Part shown: one piece after another, positions 1 through 8,712 of the stretch
Layout: each line of letters begins with the position of its first letter
Position numbering within the stretch: the stretch's first letter is position 1
NCBI GenBank assembly: GCA_025057595.1
Contig: JANXBK010000001.1
Location: 1-64,000, forward strand
DNA from: Thermodesulfovibrio sp.
GTDB taxonomy: Bacteria > Nitrospirota > Thermodesulfovibrionia > Thermodesulfovibrionales > Thermodesulfovibrionaceae
Direction: 5' to 3'
DNA: 64,000 bases
Translations under genes and position numbers: made by a program
The notes under the pieces: generated by a model
What the model was told of the DNA's origin: nothing
Database searches by the model: none
What the model saw: only the letters and a program-made list of their open reading frames with translations

Positions 1-2
1 AT

Positions 3-301
3 CAAAGATTTGCTGAATTTATAAATAAGGATTGTGATTCTATTGTTGGGCAAAAATGCCATGAGCTTGTCCATGGTACTGAAGGTTTTCTTGAAGACTG
101 AGAGAGGCATGGGAATTAAAGGAAGGTGAAAAAATTTTTTCAATTGTGGTTGATCCAATAAAGGATAACGAAGGCAAAATAGTTTGGTTTATTCATATTC
201 TGCGTGATATAACAGAACAAAAAAGCGGAAGAGGCTTTCAAGGAAAGTGAAGAGAAATATAGAACTATTATCAAATGTTGGAGAGGCAATAGTTATTGCA
301 C
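3..301 (+). pseudogene. PAS-domain sensor kinase remnant, frame-disrupted
   Basis: No open frame spans this stretch, but pieces of one PAS domain are readable in successive frames. From base 3 the frame reads as PAS sequence (GQKCHELVHGTEGF) to a TGA at 99-101. The next frame continues with DPIKDNEGKIVWFIHILRDI up to an A-run at 219-224, and the next gives the linker EEAFKESEEKYR. Near 268-273 the frame shifts again and shows the start of a second PAS domain (NVGEAIVIAQD) that stops abruptly at about 301. The 5' end lies outside the window. This looks like the 3' part of a PAS histidine kinase that has decayed or been truncated, although sequencing errors could explain some of the shifts. Confidence 0.6.
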
Positions 302-2066
302 AGGATGTTTAAAAAAAGATATACCTTAAGTATTGTTCTCTTTTATGCTCTTATAGGTGCTTTATGGATAGTTTTTTCTGATAGAATTCTTGCCAGTTTA
401 ATTAAGGATTTTGAGCTTTATGCTCTTTTTCAAACATATAAGGGATGGTTCTATGTCTGTGCTACTGCTATACTGCTTTATCTATTGATTAAAGCTTATG
501 TTTCAAGAGTTGAGCGCTATGAGAAAGAGTTAAAAAAACAGCTGGATTATAATAGACTTCTTTTTGAAAAATCTTCAATGGGACTTGCCCTATGCAAAAT
601 GGATGGAACACTCATTGATGTAAATGAGGCTTATGCAAAAATTATAGGTAGAACAGTTGAGGAAACCCTTAAGCTTACCTATTGGGATATTACACCAGAG
701 GAGTACAGAGAACAAGAGCTAAAACAACTTGAATCTTTAAGACAAACAGGAAAATACGGACCCTATGAAAAACACTACATACACAAAGACGGACATTTAG
801 TTCCTGTTAGGCTTCAAGGGATTTTGATAAATATAAATGGAGAGGAATTTATATGGTCAAGCGTGGAAGATATAACAGAGTTAAAAAAAATCAGAGGAGG
901 CATTAAGAGAAAGTGAGAAGAAATATAGAGAAGTTGTTGATAATGCAACCAGTGTAATACTTAGGTTGAGTATTGATGGAGATATAATTTTTATAAATAA
1001 ATTTGGTGAGGCTTTTTTTGGTTTTTCTCCTGGAGAGCTTATTGGTAGAAATGTTATTGGCACAATCGTACCAGAGAGAGAAACTACTGGAAGAGATTTG
1101 ACAGAGTTAATTAGAAGCATTTGTCAAAATACTGAAAAATATGAATACAACATAAATGAAAATATTAAGAAGAATGGAGAAAGAGTCTGGATATTTTGGG
1201 TTAATAAGGTTATATATGATGAACAGGGAAAACCAAAGGAGATTCTCAGTATCGGCACAGACATAACAGAGCTTAAAGAAGCACACGAAGAACTTAAAAA
1301 ATACAAAGAACACCTTGAAGAACTTGTTCATGAGAGAACCCGTGAACTTGAAGAGGCAAATGAAAAACTTAAAGAACTTGACAGACTCAAATCAATGTTC
1401 ATTGCAAGCATGAGCCATGAACTGAGAACGCCGCTTAATTCAATAATAGGTTTTTCAAGTATTCTTCTTAATGAGTGGCTTGGACCACTTAATGAAGAAC
1501 AAAAACTAAATATTGCTACAATTAATAGAGCAGGTAAACATCTTTTGGCACTTATAAACGATGTTATAGACATATCAAAAATTGAAGCAGGTGTGATAGA
1601 TATAGTTTATGAAGATTTTGAGCTTTCTGAGCTTATTAGAGAAGCAATTAAAAACTTTGAAAACGAAATTACTCAGAAGGGCTTGCAGTTAATTATTGAA
1701 CTTTCACAAGTAGATATGCATACAGACAGAAGAAGGCTTCTTCAGTGTGTCATGAATCTTTTAAGCAATGCAGTGAAATTTACTGAAAAGGGATTTATAA
1801 AGATAGGCTCCTCTGTGAATAGAGATTTTGTTGAAATAATTGTGGAGGACTCTGGAAGAGGTATTAAAGAAGAAGATTTAAGCAAACTTTTTAAACCTTT
1901 TCAGAGATTTGAAATGCCTGATAAAGCTAAGATACCGGGAACAGGATTAGGGCTTTATTTAACAAAGAAGATAGTTACAGAGATTCTTAAAGGTGATATA
2001 ACTGTAGAAAGTAAATATGGTGTGGGTAGTAAATTTATCTTAAAAATTCCTGTAAAATTAAATTAA
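302..2066 (+). pseudogene. Membrane PAS-PAS sensor histidine kinase, split by one frameshift
   Basis: The first frame (to 916) encodes two membrane helices (about residues 10-30 and 50-65) and a PAS domain ending in the usual DIT-E-K motif. The second frame (966-2066 as an open frame) encodes a second PAS domain, a coiled coil, a HisKA domain with SMSHELRTPLNS and an HATPase domain with N, G1 (DSGRGI) and G2 (GTGLGLYL) boxes. The frames join seamlessly if one A is removed from the run of eight at 883-890, restoring the linker SEEALRESEKKYREVV. It is therefore one kinase gene interrupted by a homopolymer shift. An upstream ATG at 296 is also in frame; neither start has a good ribosome binding site. 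A response regulator gene follows at once. Slippage at the A8 run could still give full-length protein. Confidence 0.75.
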
Positions 2067-2073
2067 GAAAGTT

Positions 2074-2442
2074 ATGAAAAAAGTCCTTGTCATAGAGGAC
2101 AATCCTGACAATCTAAGGCTAATAACTTATGCCCTAAAAAGAGCTGGTTATGAGGTAGTTCATGCAGAAAGTGGTGAGGAAGGAGTTGAAAAGGCATTAA
2201 GCGAAAAGCCATTTTTTATCATAATGGATATAAATCTTCCTGGGATAGATGGTTTGGAGGCAACTAAAAGAATAAGAGCCTTAGAAGAAATAAAAAATAT
2301 ACCAATAATCGCAATAACTTCTTTTGCAATGGCAGGAGACAGAGAAAGAATCCTTTCAGCAGGATGTAATGGATATCTTGAAAAACCCATAGACCCTCTC
2401 ACAGTTGTTGAGTCCATTCATAAGTTTTTAAAGATTAGTTAA
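2074..2442 (+). CDS. Single-domain response regulator (CheY/DivK-like)
   Basis: A stand-alone receiver domain of 122 residues with the acidic pair E8-D9, phospho-acceptor D52 in MDINLPGIDG, the conserved T/S of AITSFAM and the lysine of EKPID. There is no output domain. It starts 7 bases after the kinase stop and lies between two kinase genes, so it probably receives phosphate from the upstream kinase or acts as a phosphorelay intermediate. The target is unknown. The DivK-like motif FAMAGDRE after the T/S position is typical of receivers paired with PAS hybrid kinases. Confidence 0.85.
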   Translation: MKKVLVIEDNPDNLRLITYALKRAGYEVVHAESGEEGVEKALSEKPFFIIMDINLPGIDGLEATKRIRALEEIKNIPIIAITSFAMAGDRERILSAGCNGYLEKPIDPLTVVESIHKFLKIS

Positions 2443-2457
2443 AAGAGAGTTTTTATT

Positions 2458-4469
2458 ATGAAAGTTTTAATAGTTGAGGACAACGATGATGACAGAAGGT
2501 TACTAAAAATTAATATGCAACATCAAGGCTGTGAGGTTATAGAGGCTTCAAATGGTCAGGAAGCACTTGAGTTAGCACTCAGTGAAAAACCAGAATTAAT
2601 TATTGCAGATATACTAATGCCCAAGATGGATGGATTTGAGCTTTTATGGAGTCTTAAACAAGATGAGCAAACTAAAAATATTCCTTTCATATTTTATTCT
2701 GCTATATATACAGGTGAAAAAGACAAAAAACTTGCAATGGCACTTGGAGCAGAAGCATTTATTGAAAAACCCAAGGAGCCTGAAGAGTTTTACAGAAGAG
2801 TTTGCGAGATTGTTGAGAGATGCAGACTAAAAGGCTCTTCAAGGCTTCCTGATATGGAATTAATCATGAAAGAACAAGATTTTTTAAAAGCCTACAGTCA
2901 GATAGTTGCTTCAAAATTGGATGAAAAAGTAAGAGAACTCTCTGAGTTAAGCAAAAAATATTCTAAACTTTGCACTGAATTCAAAACACTTCTTGACTCT
3001 ATGCCAGATAATATTTATTTACTTGATTCAGATTTAAAAATAGTATGGTGTAACAGGAGGGTTGAAACAAGCTTTGACAAAAGTACTGATGAAATTATAG
3101 GCAAACACTGTTATGCTTTTTTCCATGGAAGAGATATTCCTTGTAGTATTTGTCCAGTTCAGAAGGCTTTTGTTTCTGGAAATATAGAATCAATGGAAAA
3201 GAAGACAAAAGATGAAAGACTCTGGGAGATAAGAGCAGTGCCAATAAAAGATGAAAGGGGCAAAGTTGTCAATACTATAGAAATTGCAAGAGATATTACA
3301 GAGGAAAGAAAAACACAGGAACAACTAATTCATGCCCAAAGGATGGAAGCAATTGGAATACTTGCAGGTGGAATAGCCCATGACTTTAAAAACATGCTTA
3401 CACCAATCATAGGATTTGCACAGCTTATAAAAATATTTGTAGATAAATCATCTCCTATCTATAACTATGCAGAAAATATAATCTCTGCAGGAGAAAAAGC
3501 CTCCTCGTTAGTCCAGGGATTGCTTGCTTTCAGTAGAAAGCAAGTGCTTGATATGGAATCAGTTGTAATAGATGATTTAATTTTTGATTTTTCAGAGATT
3601 ATCTCAAGAATCATTGGCGAGGATATTGAATTAAAACTTAATTTAAATTCAGGAAAACATGTAGTAATGGCTGATATTACACAGATTCAGCAGGTGTTAA
3701 TGAATTTGATTACCAATGCAAGAGATGCTATGCCAAAAGGTGGTGTGCTTACAATTTCAACAGAACTGATTGATATTGATGAAAATTTTATAAAAATTCA
3801 CGGATTTGGAGAGCTTGGCAGATATATTCTTATTACTGTAAGCGATACAGGTATAGGGATGGATGAAACTACAAAATCTAAGATTTTTGAGCCCTTTTTT
3901 ACAACAAAGCCTGTTGGCAAAGGCACAGGGCTTGGGCTTTCTATTGTATATGGTATTGTAAAACAGCACAATGGATATATTAATGTTTACAGTGAATTAG
4001 GTAAAGGGACTACTTTTAAAATATATCTTCCTGTAGTAGAAGAAAGAGAAGAGGTTGTAAAAAAAGAAATTCTTTTAGATTTTGAGTATCTTAAAGGAGA
4101 AGGCGAAACTATTTTATTGGTTGAGGATGATGACACCGTTAGAGACTATATTAGGACAGTTTTAGAGGAGGCTAACTACAGAGTTATTGAGGCAAAAATG
4201 GACAAGAGGGAGTTGATGAATTTGTAAAAAACAAGGATGTTATTCAGCTTGTTTTACTTGACTTAATTATGCCTGTAAAAGATGGGAAAGAAGCTTTAGA
4301 AGAGATAAAAAGCATCAAGCCAGAAATAAAATATATCTTTATGAGTGGTTATACCTCTGACATAATTTTTGAAAGAGGCATTATTGACAAAGAGATTGAG
4401 TATCTTTCAAAACCTATCTCTCCAGCTACTTTATTGCAAAAGATGAAGAAAGTCCTTTCAAAAAGCTGA
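2458..4469 (+). pseudogene. Hybrid PAS histidine kinase with N- and C-terminal receivers, frameshifted in the last domain
   Basis: Domain order is receiver (residues 1-120, D51), coiled coil (140-175), PAS (175-285) with a CSICP motif, HisKA with H308 in GGIAHDFKNM, HATPase (about 400-515, GTGLGLS) and a second receiver beginning near residue 555. The open frame ends at 4227 within the second receiver. Its remainder is open in another frame (4269-4469) and contains LLDLIMPVKDGKEAL and the lysine of SKPIS. Adding one A to the run of five at 4194-4198 restores a continuous protein of about 670 residues. No membrane segment is present, so it is cytoplasmic. It follows the preceding response regulator by 15 bases, in the same direction. 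The break may be real, a slippage site or a sequence error. Confidence 0.75.
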
Positions 4470-4488
4470 GGACATAAAATAGCTTTTT
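4460..4488 (+). terminator. Weak stem-loop after the kinase cluster
   Basis: The 8-base arms AAAAAGCT (4460-4467) and AGCTTTTT (4481-4488) are perfectly complementary around a 13-base loop that contains the kinase stop codon. T-rich sequence (4508-4519) follows a little downstream. The stem is AT-rich, so it would be a weak terminator in a thermophile. Confidence 0.3.
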
Positions 4489-4499
4489 AAATGATCAAA

Positions 4500-4529
4500 T
4501 TGCTCATTTTTGTTTTTTAATGATATAAT
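4500..4529 (+). promoter_or_regulatory. Sigma-70-type promoter for trkA-trkH
   Basis: TTGCTC at 4500-4505 and TATAAT at 4524-4529 are separated by 18 bases, and the trkA start lies 32 bases after the -10 box. The -10 is a perfect match and the -35 matches four of six positions. Confidence 0.6.
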
Positions 4530-4561
4530 TTTTTCACTAATTAATAAGGTTAGAATTAATA

Positions 4562-5902
4562 ATGAGAGTAATAATTGTTGGTGCCGGAGAAGTAGGATAT
4601 CAAGTTGCAAAGTTTTTAGCCTACGAGGGTGTTGATGTTGTCATAATTGATAGAGACGAGGATAAACTCCGAAGAATCGCCGATGAGCTTGATATCGCTA
4701 CAATTGTAGCTGAAGGTAGTGATCCCTCCGCATTTAAAGAAGCAGGAGCGGATAATGCAGATCTTTTAATTGCTGTAACAAACAGCGATGAAACAAACAT
4801 GATTGCCTGCCTTCTTGGTAAGGCTATGTTCAATATAAAGCGTAAGATAGCAAGAATTAGAAATCCCGATTATTTTTTTAATAAGGAGCTTTTGGGTAAA
4901 GCAAATCTTGATATTGATCCTGCTATTAATCCTGAGCTTGAATCAGCTGAAGCAATAGTTAAACTTGTAGAGAATCCATTTGCCAGCGAATTAATAGATT
5001 TTGAACAAGGCAAAATAATGGTTATAGGTTTCAAGATTCCTAAGGACAGTCCAATTAAAGATGTAAAGTTAAAGTCTGTTAGAGCAGTACTCAACAGAGA
5101 TTTTATCGTTGGAGTTATAGAAAGAGATGAGGATGTTATAGTTCCTTCAGGAGAGGATCTTATTAGAGAAGGAGATATTGTTTATATACCTCTAAGAAAA
5201 AATGAAATCTACGAGGTTGCAAAATCATTAGGCTTTCAGATTTTAGCTCCAAAAAGAGTTATGATTATGGGAGGAGGAAGAATAGGATATTATGTAGCAC
5301 AGAGGTTAGAAACAAAATATGATGTAAAAGTTATAGAAAAAGACCCTGAAAGATGCAAATTTTTAAGTAAACATCTTGGAAAATCACTCATTCTTCAAGG
5401 TGATGGAGCAGATAAAAATCTTCTTATTGAAGAAAATGTTTCATATAACGACATATATATTGCTTGTTCCAACAACGATGAGTTAAATATTATGGCGTCA
5501 CTACTTGCTAAAAAGTTAGGAACAAAAAAAGCGATAGCTCTTGTAAATAAAATTGATTATATTCCTCTTGCTCATAATCTTGGTATTCAATCTGTTCTTT
5601 GTCCAAGACTTATTACAGCAAGTATAATATTAAGATACATAAGAAAGGGAGAGGTGCTTTCTCTTACCACCTTTGCAGAAAATAAAGCTGAGATAATGGA
5701 AGTTTTAGTCAAAAAAACAGCACCTATAGTTGGCAAAGCACTTAAAGAGGGATTTTTCCCTAAGAACTCAATATTAGGTGTTATTATAAGAAATGAAAAA
5801 ATAATTACTCCAAGAGGTGAGGATTTCATAAAAGAGAGTGATAAACTCATCATATTTGCCCTGAAAGAGTCAATAAAGGAAGTTGAAAAACTCATAACGT
5901 GA
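4562..5902 (+). CDS. trkA: Trk potassium transport regulatory protein TrkA
   Basis: Peripheral NAD(H)-binding subunit that gates the TrkH potassium channel-like transporter at the inner membrane. The protein of 446 residues has two tandem RCK units, as in full-length TrkA. The first starts with the nucleotide-binding glycine motif IVGAGEVG and the second, near residue 235, with MGGGRIGY; each Rossmann half is followed by an RCK_C domain. The stop overlaps the GTG start of trkH by 4 bases, so the two are translationally coupled. A promoter with a perfect TATAAT lies just upstream. Confidence 0.93.
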   Translation: MRVIIVGAGEVGYQVAKFLAYEGVDVVIIDRDEDKLRRIADELDIATIVAEGSDPSAFKEAGADNADLLIAVTNSDETNMIACLLGKAMFNIKRKIARIRNPDYFFNKELLGKANLDIDPAINPELESAEAIVKLVENPFASELIDFEQGKIMVIGFKIPKDSPIKDVKLKSVRAVLNRDFIVGVIERDEDVIVPSGEDLIREGDIVYIPLRKNEIYEVAKSLGFQILAPKRVMIMGGGRIGYYVAQRLETKYDVKVIEKDPERCKFLSKHLGKSLILQGDGADKNLLIEENVSYNDIYIACSNNDELNIMASLLAKKLGTKKAIALVNKIDYIPLAHNLGIQSVLCPRLITASIILRYIRKGEVLSLTTFAENKAEIMEVLVKKTAPIVGKALKEGFFPKNSILGVIIRNEKIITPRGEDFIKESDKLIIFALKESIKEVEKLIT

Positions 5903-7347
5903 ACTTCAAAACTGTAATAAATATCGTCGGAATCATCCTCATAATTTTGTCTATTTTTATGGTGTTGCCTATTTTTATATCTATAGTAAATCGATCCTCA
6001 GATACTTTAGAGTTAATTATATCCTCAGTTTTAACGCTATTTTCTGGAACTGTTATGCTTGCTACAACTAAGCAATACAGATATGAGGATATTATGTATA
6101 GAGAAGCCTTTATGATAGTTACCTTATCATGGATAAGTGTAGCCCTTTTTGGTTCGCTACCCTACATACTAACAGGCTCTGTAAACTCCTTTACAGATGC
6201 CTTTTTTGAAGCAATGTCTGGCTTTACAACAACAGGAGCGAGCATTTTTGCTGATGTAGAAAGTCTTCCAGCAGGAGTTCTTTTTTGGAGAAGTATGACT
6301 CAATGGATAGGTGGAATGGGCATAATAGTCTTTGCTCTTGCAGTACTTCCTATAATTGGAACTGGTGGGATGCAACTTTTTAAAGCTGAGGTTCCGGAGA
6401 TAAGTGTTGATAAATTAAGGCCAAGGATCATAGATACTGCTAAAGCACTATGGTTTATCTATATTACAATAACTTTGTTTATAGTAATTTTATATGTTAT
6501 TGCAGGAATGAATTTGTATGATGCCGTATGTCATGCTTTCACAACAATCTCTACAGGAGGATTTTCAACTAAAAACACAAGCATCGGACATTTTAACAAT
6601 CCTTTTTTAGATTATGTTGTAACATTAGGAATGCTTCTTGGAGGAATCAATTTTGCTCTCTATTTTTACTTTATAAGAGGAAATTTTAAGAAATTTCTTA
6701 AAAATGCAGAATTTAAATTTTATTTTTTTGTTATACTTGTTATAGTTGGTCTTTTTACAATTAATCTTTGGCTTTATTTTTATGATTCTGTATTTGATTC
6801 ATTGAGATTTGCTGTGTTTCAAGTTGTCTCCATAATCACAACAACAGGATATACTACAGCAGACTACTTAAAATGGAGCTCCTTCTGTCAGTTGTCATTA
6901 TTAATCATAATGTTTTTTGGAGGAATGACAGGCTCCACAGGAGGCGGACTTAAGCAGGTTAGAATTTACTTAATGATAAAGCAAATATATAGAGAGTTTT
7001 ACCAGCTTATTCATCCTAGAGCAGTACTGGCTTTAAAACTTGATGATAAATTCCTTACTAAGGAGACTCTTGGAAGTATCTGGGGGTTTGTCTTTCTTGC
7101 TTTATTCTTATGTGCCATAGCAAGCATTGCTATGACAGCAACAGGTGTTGAGCTTATAACAGCGATTTCAACGGTTATTTCAGCGATGAATAATGTAGGT
7201 CCTGCTTTGGGAGAAGCTGGACCAATGAGTAATTACTCATCTCTTCCTGTTTTGGGCAAATGGATTCTAATTTTTTGTATGCTTGCAGGAAGACTAGAGT
7301 ATTATACAGTACTTATACTTTTAACTCCTGCTTTCTGGAAAAGATAA
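5899..7347 (+). CDS. trkH: Trk potassium uptake membrane subunit TrkH
   Basis: Integral membrane K+ transporter of the SKT superfamily with four M1-P-M2 repeats. It is 482 residues long, the usual size, and very hydrophobic. Pore-loop motifs are visible as FTTTGAS, FTTISTGGFST, ITTTGYTTAD and, near the C-terminus, NNVGPALG, which would line the K+ selectivity filter. It begins with GTG at 5899, overlapping the trkA stop. Together with trkA it forms a two-gene operon for K+ uptake. The next gene is on the opposite strand and ends 2 bases away. Confidence 0.93.
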   Translation: MNFKTVINIVGIILIILSIFMVLPIFISIVNRSSDTLELIISSVLTLFSGTVMLATTKQYRYEDIMYREAFMIVTLSWISVALFGSLPYILTGSVNSFTDAFFEAMSGFTTTGASIFADVESLPAGVLFWRSMTQWIGGMGIIVFALAVLPIIGTGGMQLFKAEVPEISVDKLRPRIIDTAKALWFIYITITLFIVILYVIAGMNLYDAVCHAFTTISTGGFSTKNTSIGHFNNPFLDYVVTLGMLLGGINFALYFYFIRGNFKKFLKNAEFKFYFFVILVIVGLFTINLWLYFYDSVFDSLRFAVFQVVSIITTTGYTTADYLKWSSFCQLSLLIIMFFGGMTGSTGGGLKQVRIYLMIKQIYREFYQLIHPRAVLALKLDDKFLTKETLGSIWGFVFLALFLCAIASIAMTATGVELITAISTVISAMNNVGPALGEAGPMSNYSSLPVLGKWILIFCMLAGRLEYYTVLILLTPAFWKR

Positions 7348-7349
7348 TA

Positions 7350-8168
7350 TCACATTTTACCACTTTTTCGCACAGGAATATACTCTACGGAGTGTCTTAC
7401 AGGTTGAGGATATAGATTCATAAGTAACATTATTTCTTTTAGCATTTCTGTTGATACAGGAAGTCCGAGCTGTTTTGCTTCTTCAGCACTTATTGGATAG
7501 TCATGAGTCCATCTTCCAGAGACAAGTTTTTCAGCAATCTCCTTTGCTTTTTCTTCAAGATGGCTACGGGACATAACCTCTATAATTATCTCTTTCATTT
7601 GCCTTATTGCTTTCTCAGCTTGGTCAGCAAGGATAAGGGTTGAGTCATCTATCTCACTGATTGGTTTTTTCTGAACTACATTAAGTATTGAGAAAGCAGA
7701 AAACTGACCAAGTTGAGGATCAAGTGGACCAAGCACTGCATGTTCGCACATTACTATCTCATCTGCAGATAGAGCAATTAATGTTCCGCCTGACATAGCA
7801 TAGTGAGGAATAAATACAGTGACTTTTCCTTTATGCTTTGACAGCGCTCTTGCAATCTGTGTAGCTGCTATCACTAATCCTCCAGGAGTATGAACTACAA
7901 GATCTATAGGCATATCATCATCAGTCATATGAATTGCTCTAAGCACCTCTTCAGAGTCATGAATGTCAATATAACGCATTATAGGAAATCCGAGAAAACT
8001 CATAGTTTCTTGTCTATGAACAAGTAAAATCACACGACTACCTCGTTTTTTTTCAATCTCAGCTATAAGTTTCATTCTTGCGTTTTCAAGAAGTTTTTGT
8101 CTTATTATTGGCTGAACAGCAATTATTATTAAAAAAATTAAGAAAAATATTGTGGGGTCAAAATACAT
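7350..8168 (-). CDS. Clp-fold membrane serine protease, SDH_sah family
   Basis: Membrane-anchored serine protease of the family usually named SDH_sah (ClpP/crotonase fold). An N-terminal membrane helix spans about residues 6-22. The protease domain contains VVHTPGG at 92-98, which forms the oxyanion region, and the putative nucleophile S126 in HYAMSGGTLIAL, followed by GPLDPQLG. Homologues are related to signal peptide peptidase SppA and to stomatin-operon proteases, but no stomatin or NfeD gene is adjacent here. It is monocistronic and divergent from the DUF2703-like gene. Substrates are not known for this family. The historical name serine dehydrogenase should not be taken literally. Confidence 0.8.
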   Translation of the reverse strand: MYFDPTIFFLIFLIIIAVQPIIRQKLLENARMKLIAEIEKKRGSRVILLVHRQETMSFLGFPIMRYIDIHDSEEVLRAIHMTDDDMPIDLVVHTPGGLVIAATQIARALSKHKGKVTVFIPHYAMSGGTLIALSADEIVMCEHAVLGPLDPQLGQFSAFSILNVVQKKPISEIDDSTLILADQAEKAIRQMKEIIIEVMSRSHLEEKAKEIAEKLVSGRWTHDYPISAEEAKQLGLPVSTEMLKEIMLLMNLYPQPVRHSVEYIPVRKSGKM

Positions 8169-8181
8169 CTAATCCTCCTTC

Positions 8182-8209
8182 TTGGGTTTTTTAAAATTAT
8201 AACTATGAT
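8182..8209 (+). promoter_or_regulatory. Possible promoter giving a near-leaderless transcript
   Basis: TTGGGT at 8182-8187 and TATGAT at 8204-8209 are 16 bases apart. The start codon is only 12 bases beyond the -10 box and no ribosome binding site is present, so the transcript would have almost no leader. Confidence 0.3.
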
Positions 8210-8221
8210 AAAATATTATAA

Positions 8222-8644
8222 ATGAAAAAGCTTTTAATAAAATGGCAAAGATTGATTAATAATGACCAGACCTGCCCACGATGTAAATCTACAGAAGTTG
8301 AAATTGAAAGAGCCTATAAAAAACTAAAAGAAGCTCTCAGAATTTTTGGAATCAAAGTCATTCTTGAAAAGTTAGAAATCACTCCTTCAGAATTCAATAA
8401 AAACAGTTTAATTTCTAACCAAATATTTATAAATAATAAAGCTCTTGAAGAGTGGATAAATGCCAAAACAGGACAATCACCTTGTTGTGATGTATGTGGA
8501 GAGCAAGACTGCAGAACTGTAGAATTTTTAGATAAAACTTATGAAACGATTCCTGAAACACTAATTATCAAAGCCTGCTTATTAGCTGCTGCCGAGATAT
8601 TAACAGCCAAGCCACTTCCTTTAAAGTTCCACGTGGAACATTAA
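8222..8644 (+). CDS. DUF2703-like cysteine protein
   Basis: A protein of 140 residues resembling the DUF2703 family by recall: a short N-terminal segment with CPRC (residues 18-21), a helix and strand arrangement reminiscent of thioredoxin-like folds, and the phrase ISNQIFINNKALEEW seen in that family. A second cysteine group follows (CCDVCGEQDC, about 89-98). The cysteines suggest metal binding or redox activity, but no function is established. No Shine-Dalgarno sequence precedes the ATG. The last codons (FHVEH) overlap the first parS-like palindrome. Alone on its transcript or read into dapL, 68 bases downstream. Confidence 0.65.
   Translation: MKKLLIKWQRLINNDQTCPRCKSTEVEIERAYKKLKEALRIFGIKVILEKLEITPSEFNKNSLISNQIFINNKALEEWINAKTGQSPCCDVCGEQDCRTVEFLDKTYETIPETLIIKACLLAAAEILTAKPLPLKFHVEH
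8626..8639. other. parS-like centromere site 1
   Basis: The 14-base perfect palindrome GTTCCACGTGGAAC, flanked by A on the left and A on the right, matches the known bacterial parS consensus (TGTTNCACGTGAAACA and its GTTCCACGTGGAAC variant) to which ParB binds. It overlaps the last codons of the upstream gene, where it is read as F-H-V-E. An identical copy occurs 1,071 bases downstream. Confidence 0.7.
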
Positions 8645-8652
8645 AAAATTTT

Positions 8653-8681
8653 TTGAATTATTTATTCTTATTTTGTAAACT
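8653..8681 (+). promoter_or_regulatory. Probable dapL promoter
   Basis: TTGAAT (8653-8658) and TAAACT (8676-8681) are spaced by 17 bases in the 68-base gap before dapL, followed by a strong ribosome binding site (AGGAGG) before the ATG at 8713. Confidence 0.45.
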
Positions 8682-8712
8682 GAATAAGAGATTTTTTCTT
8701 TAGGAGGTATAG

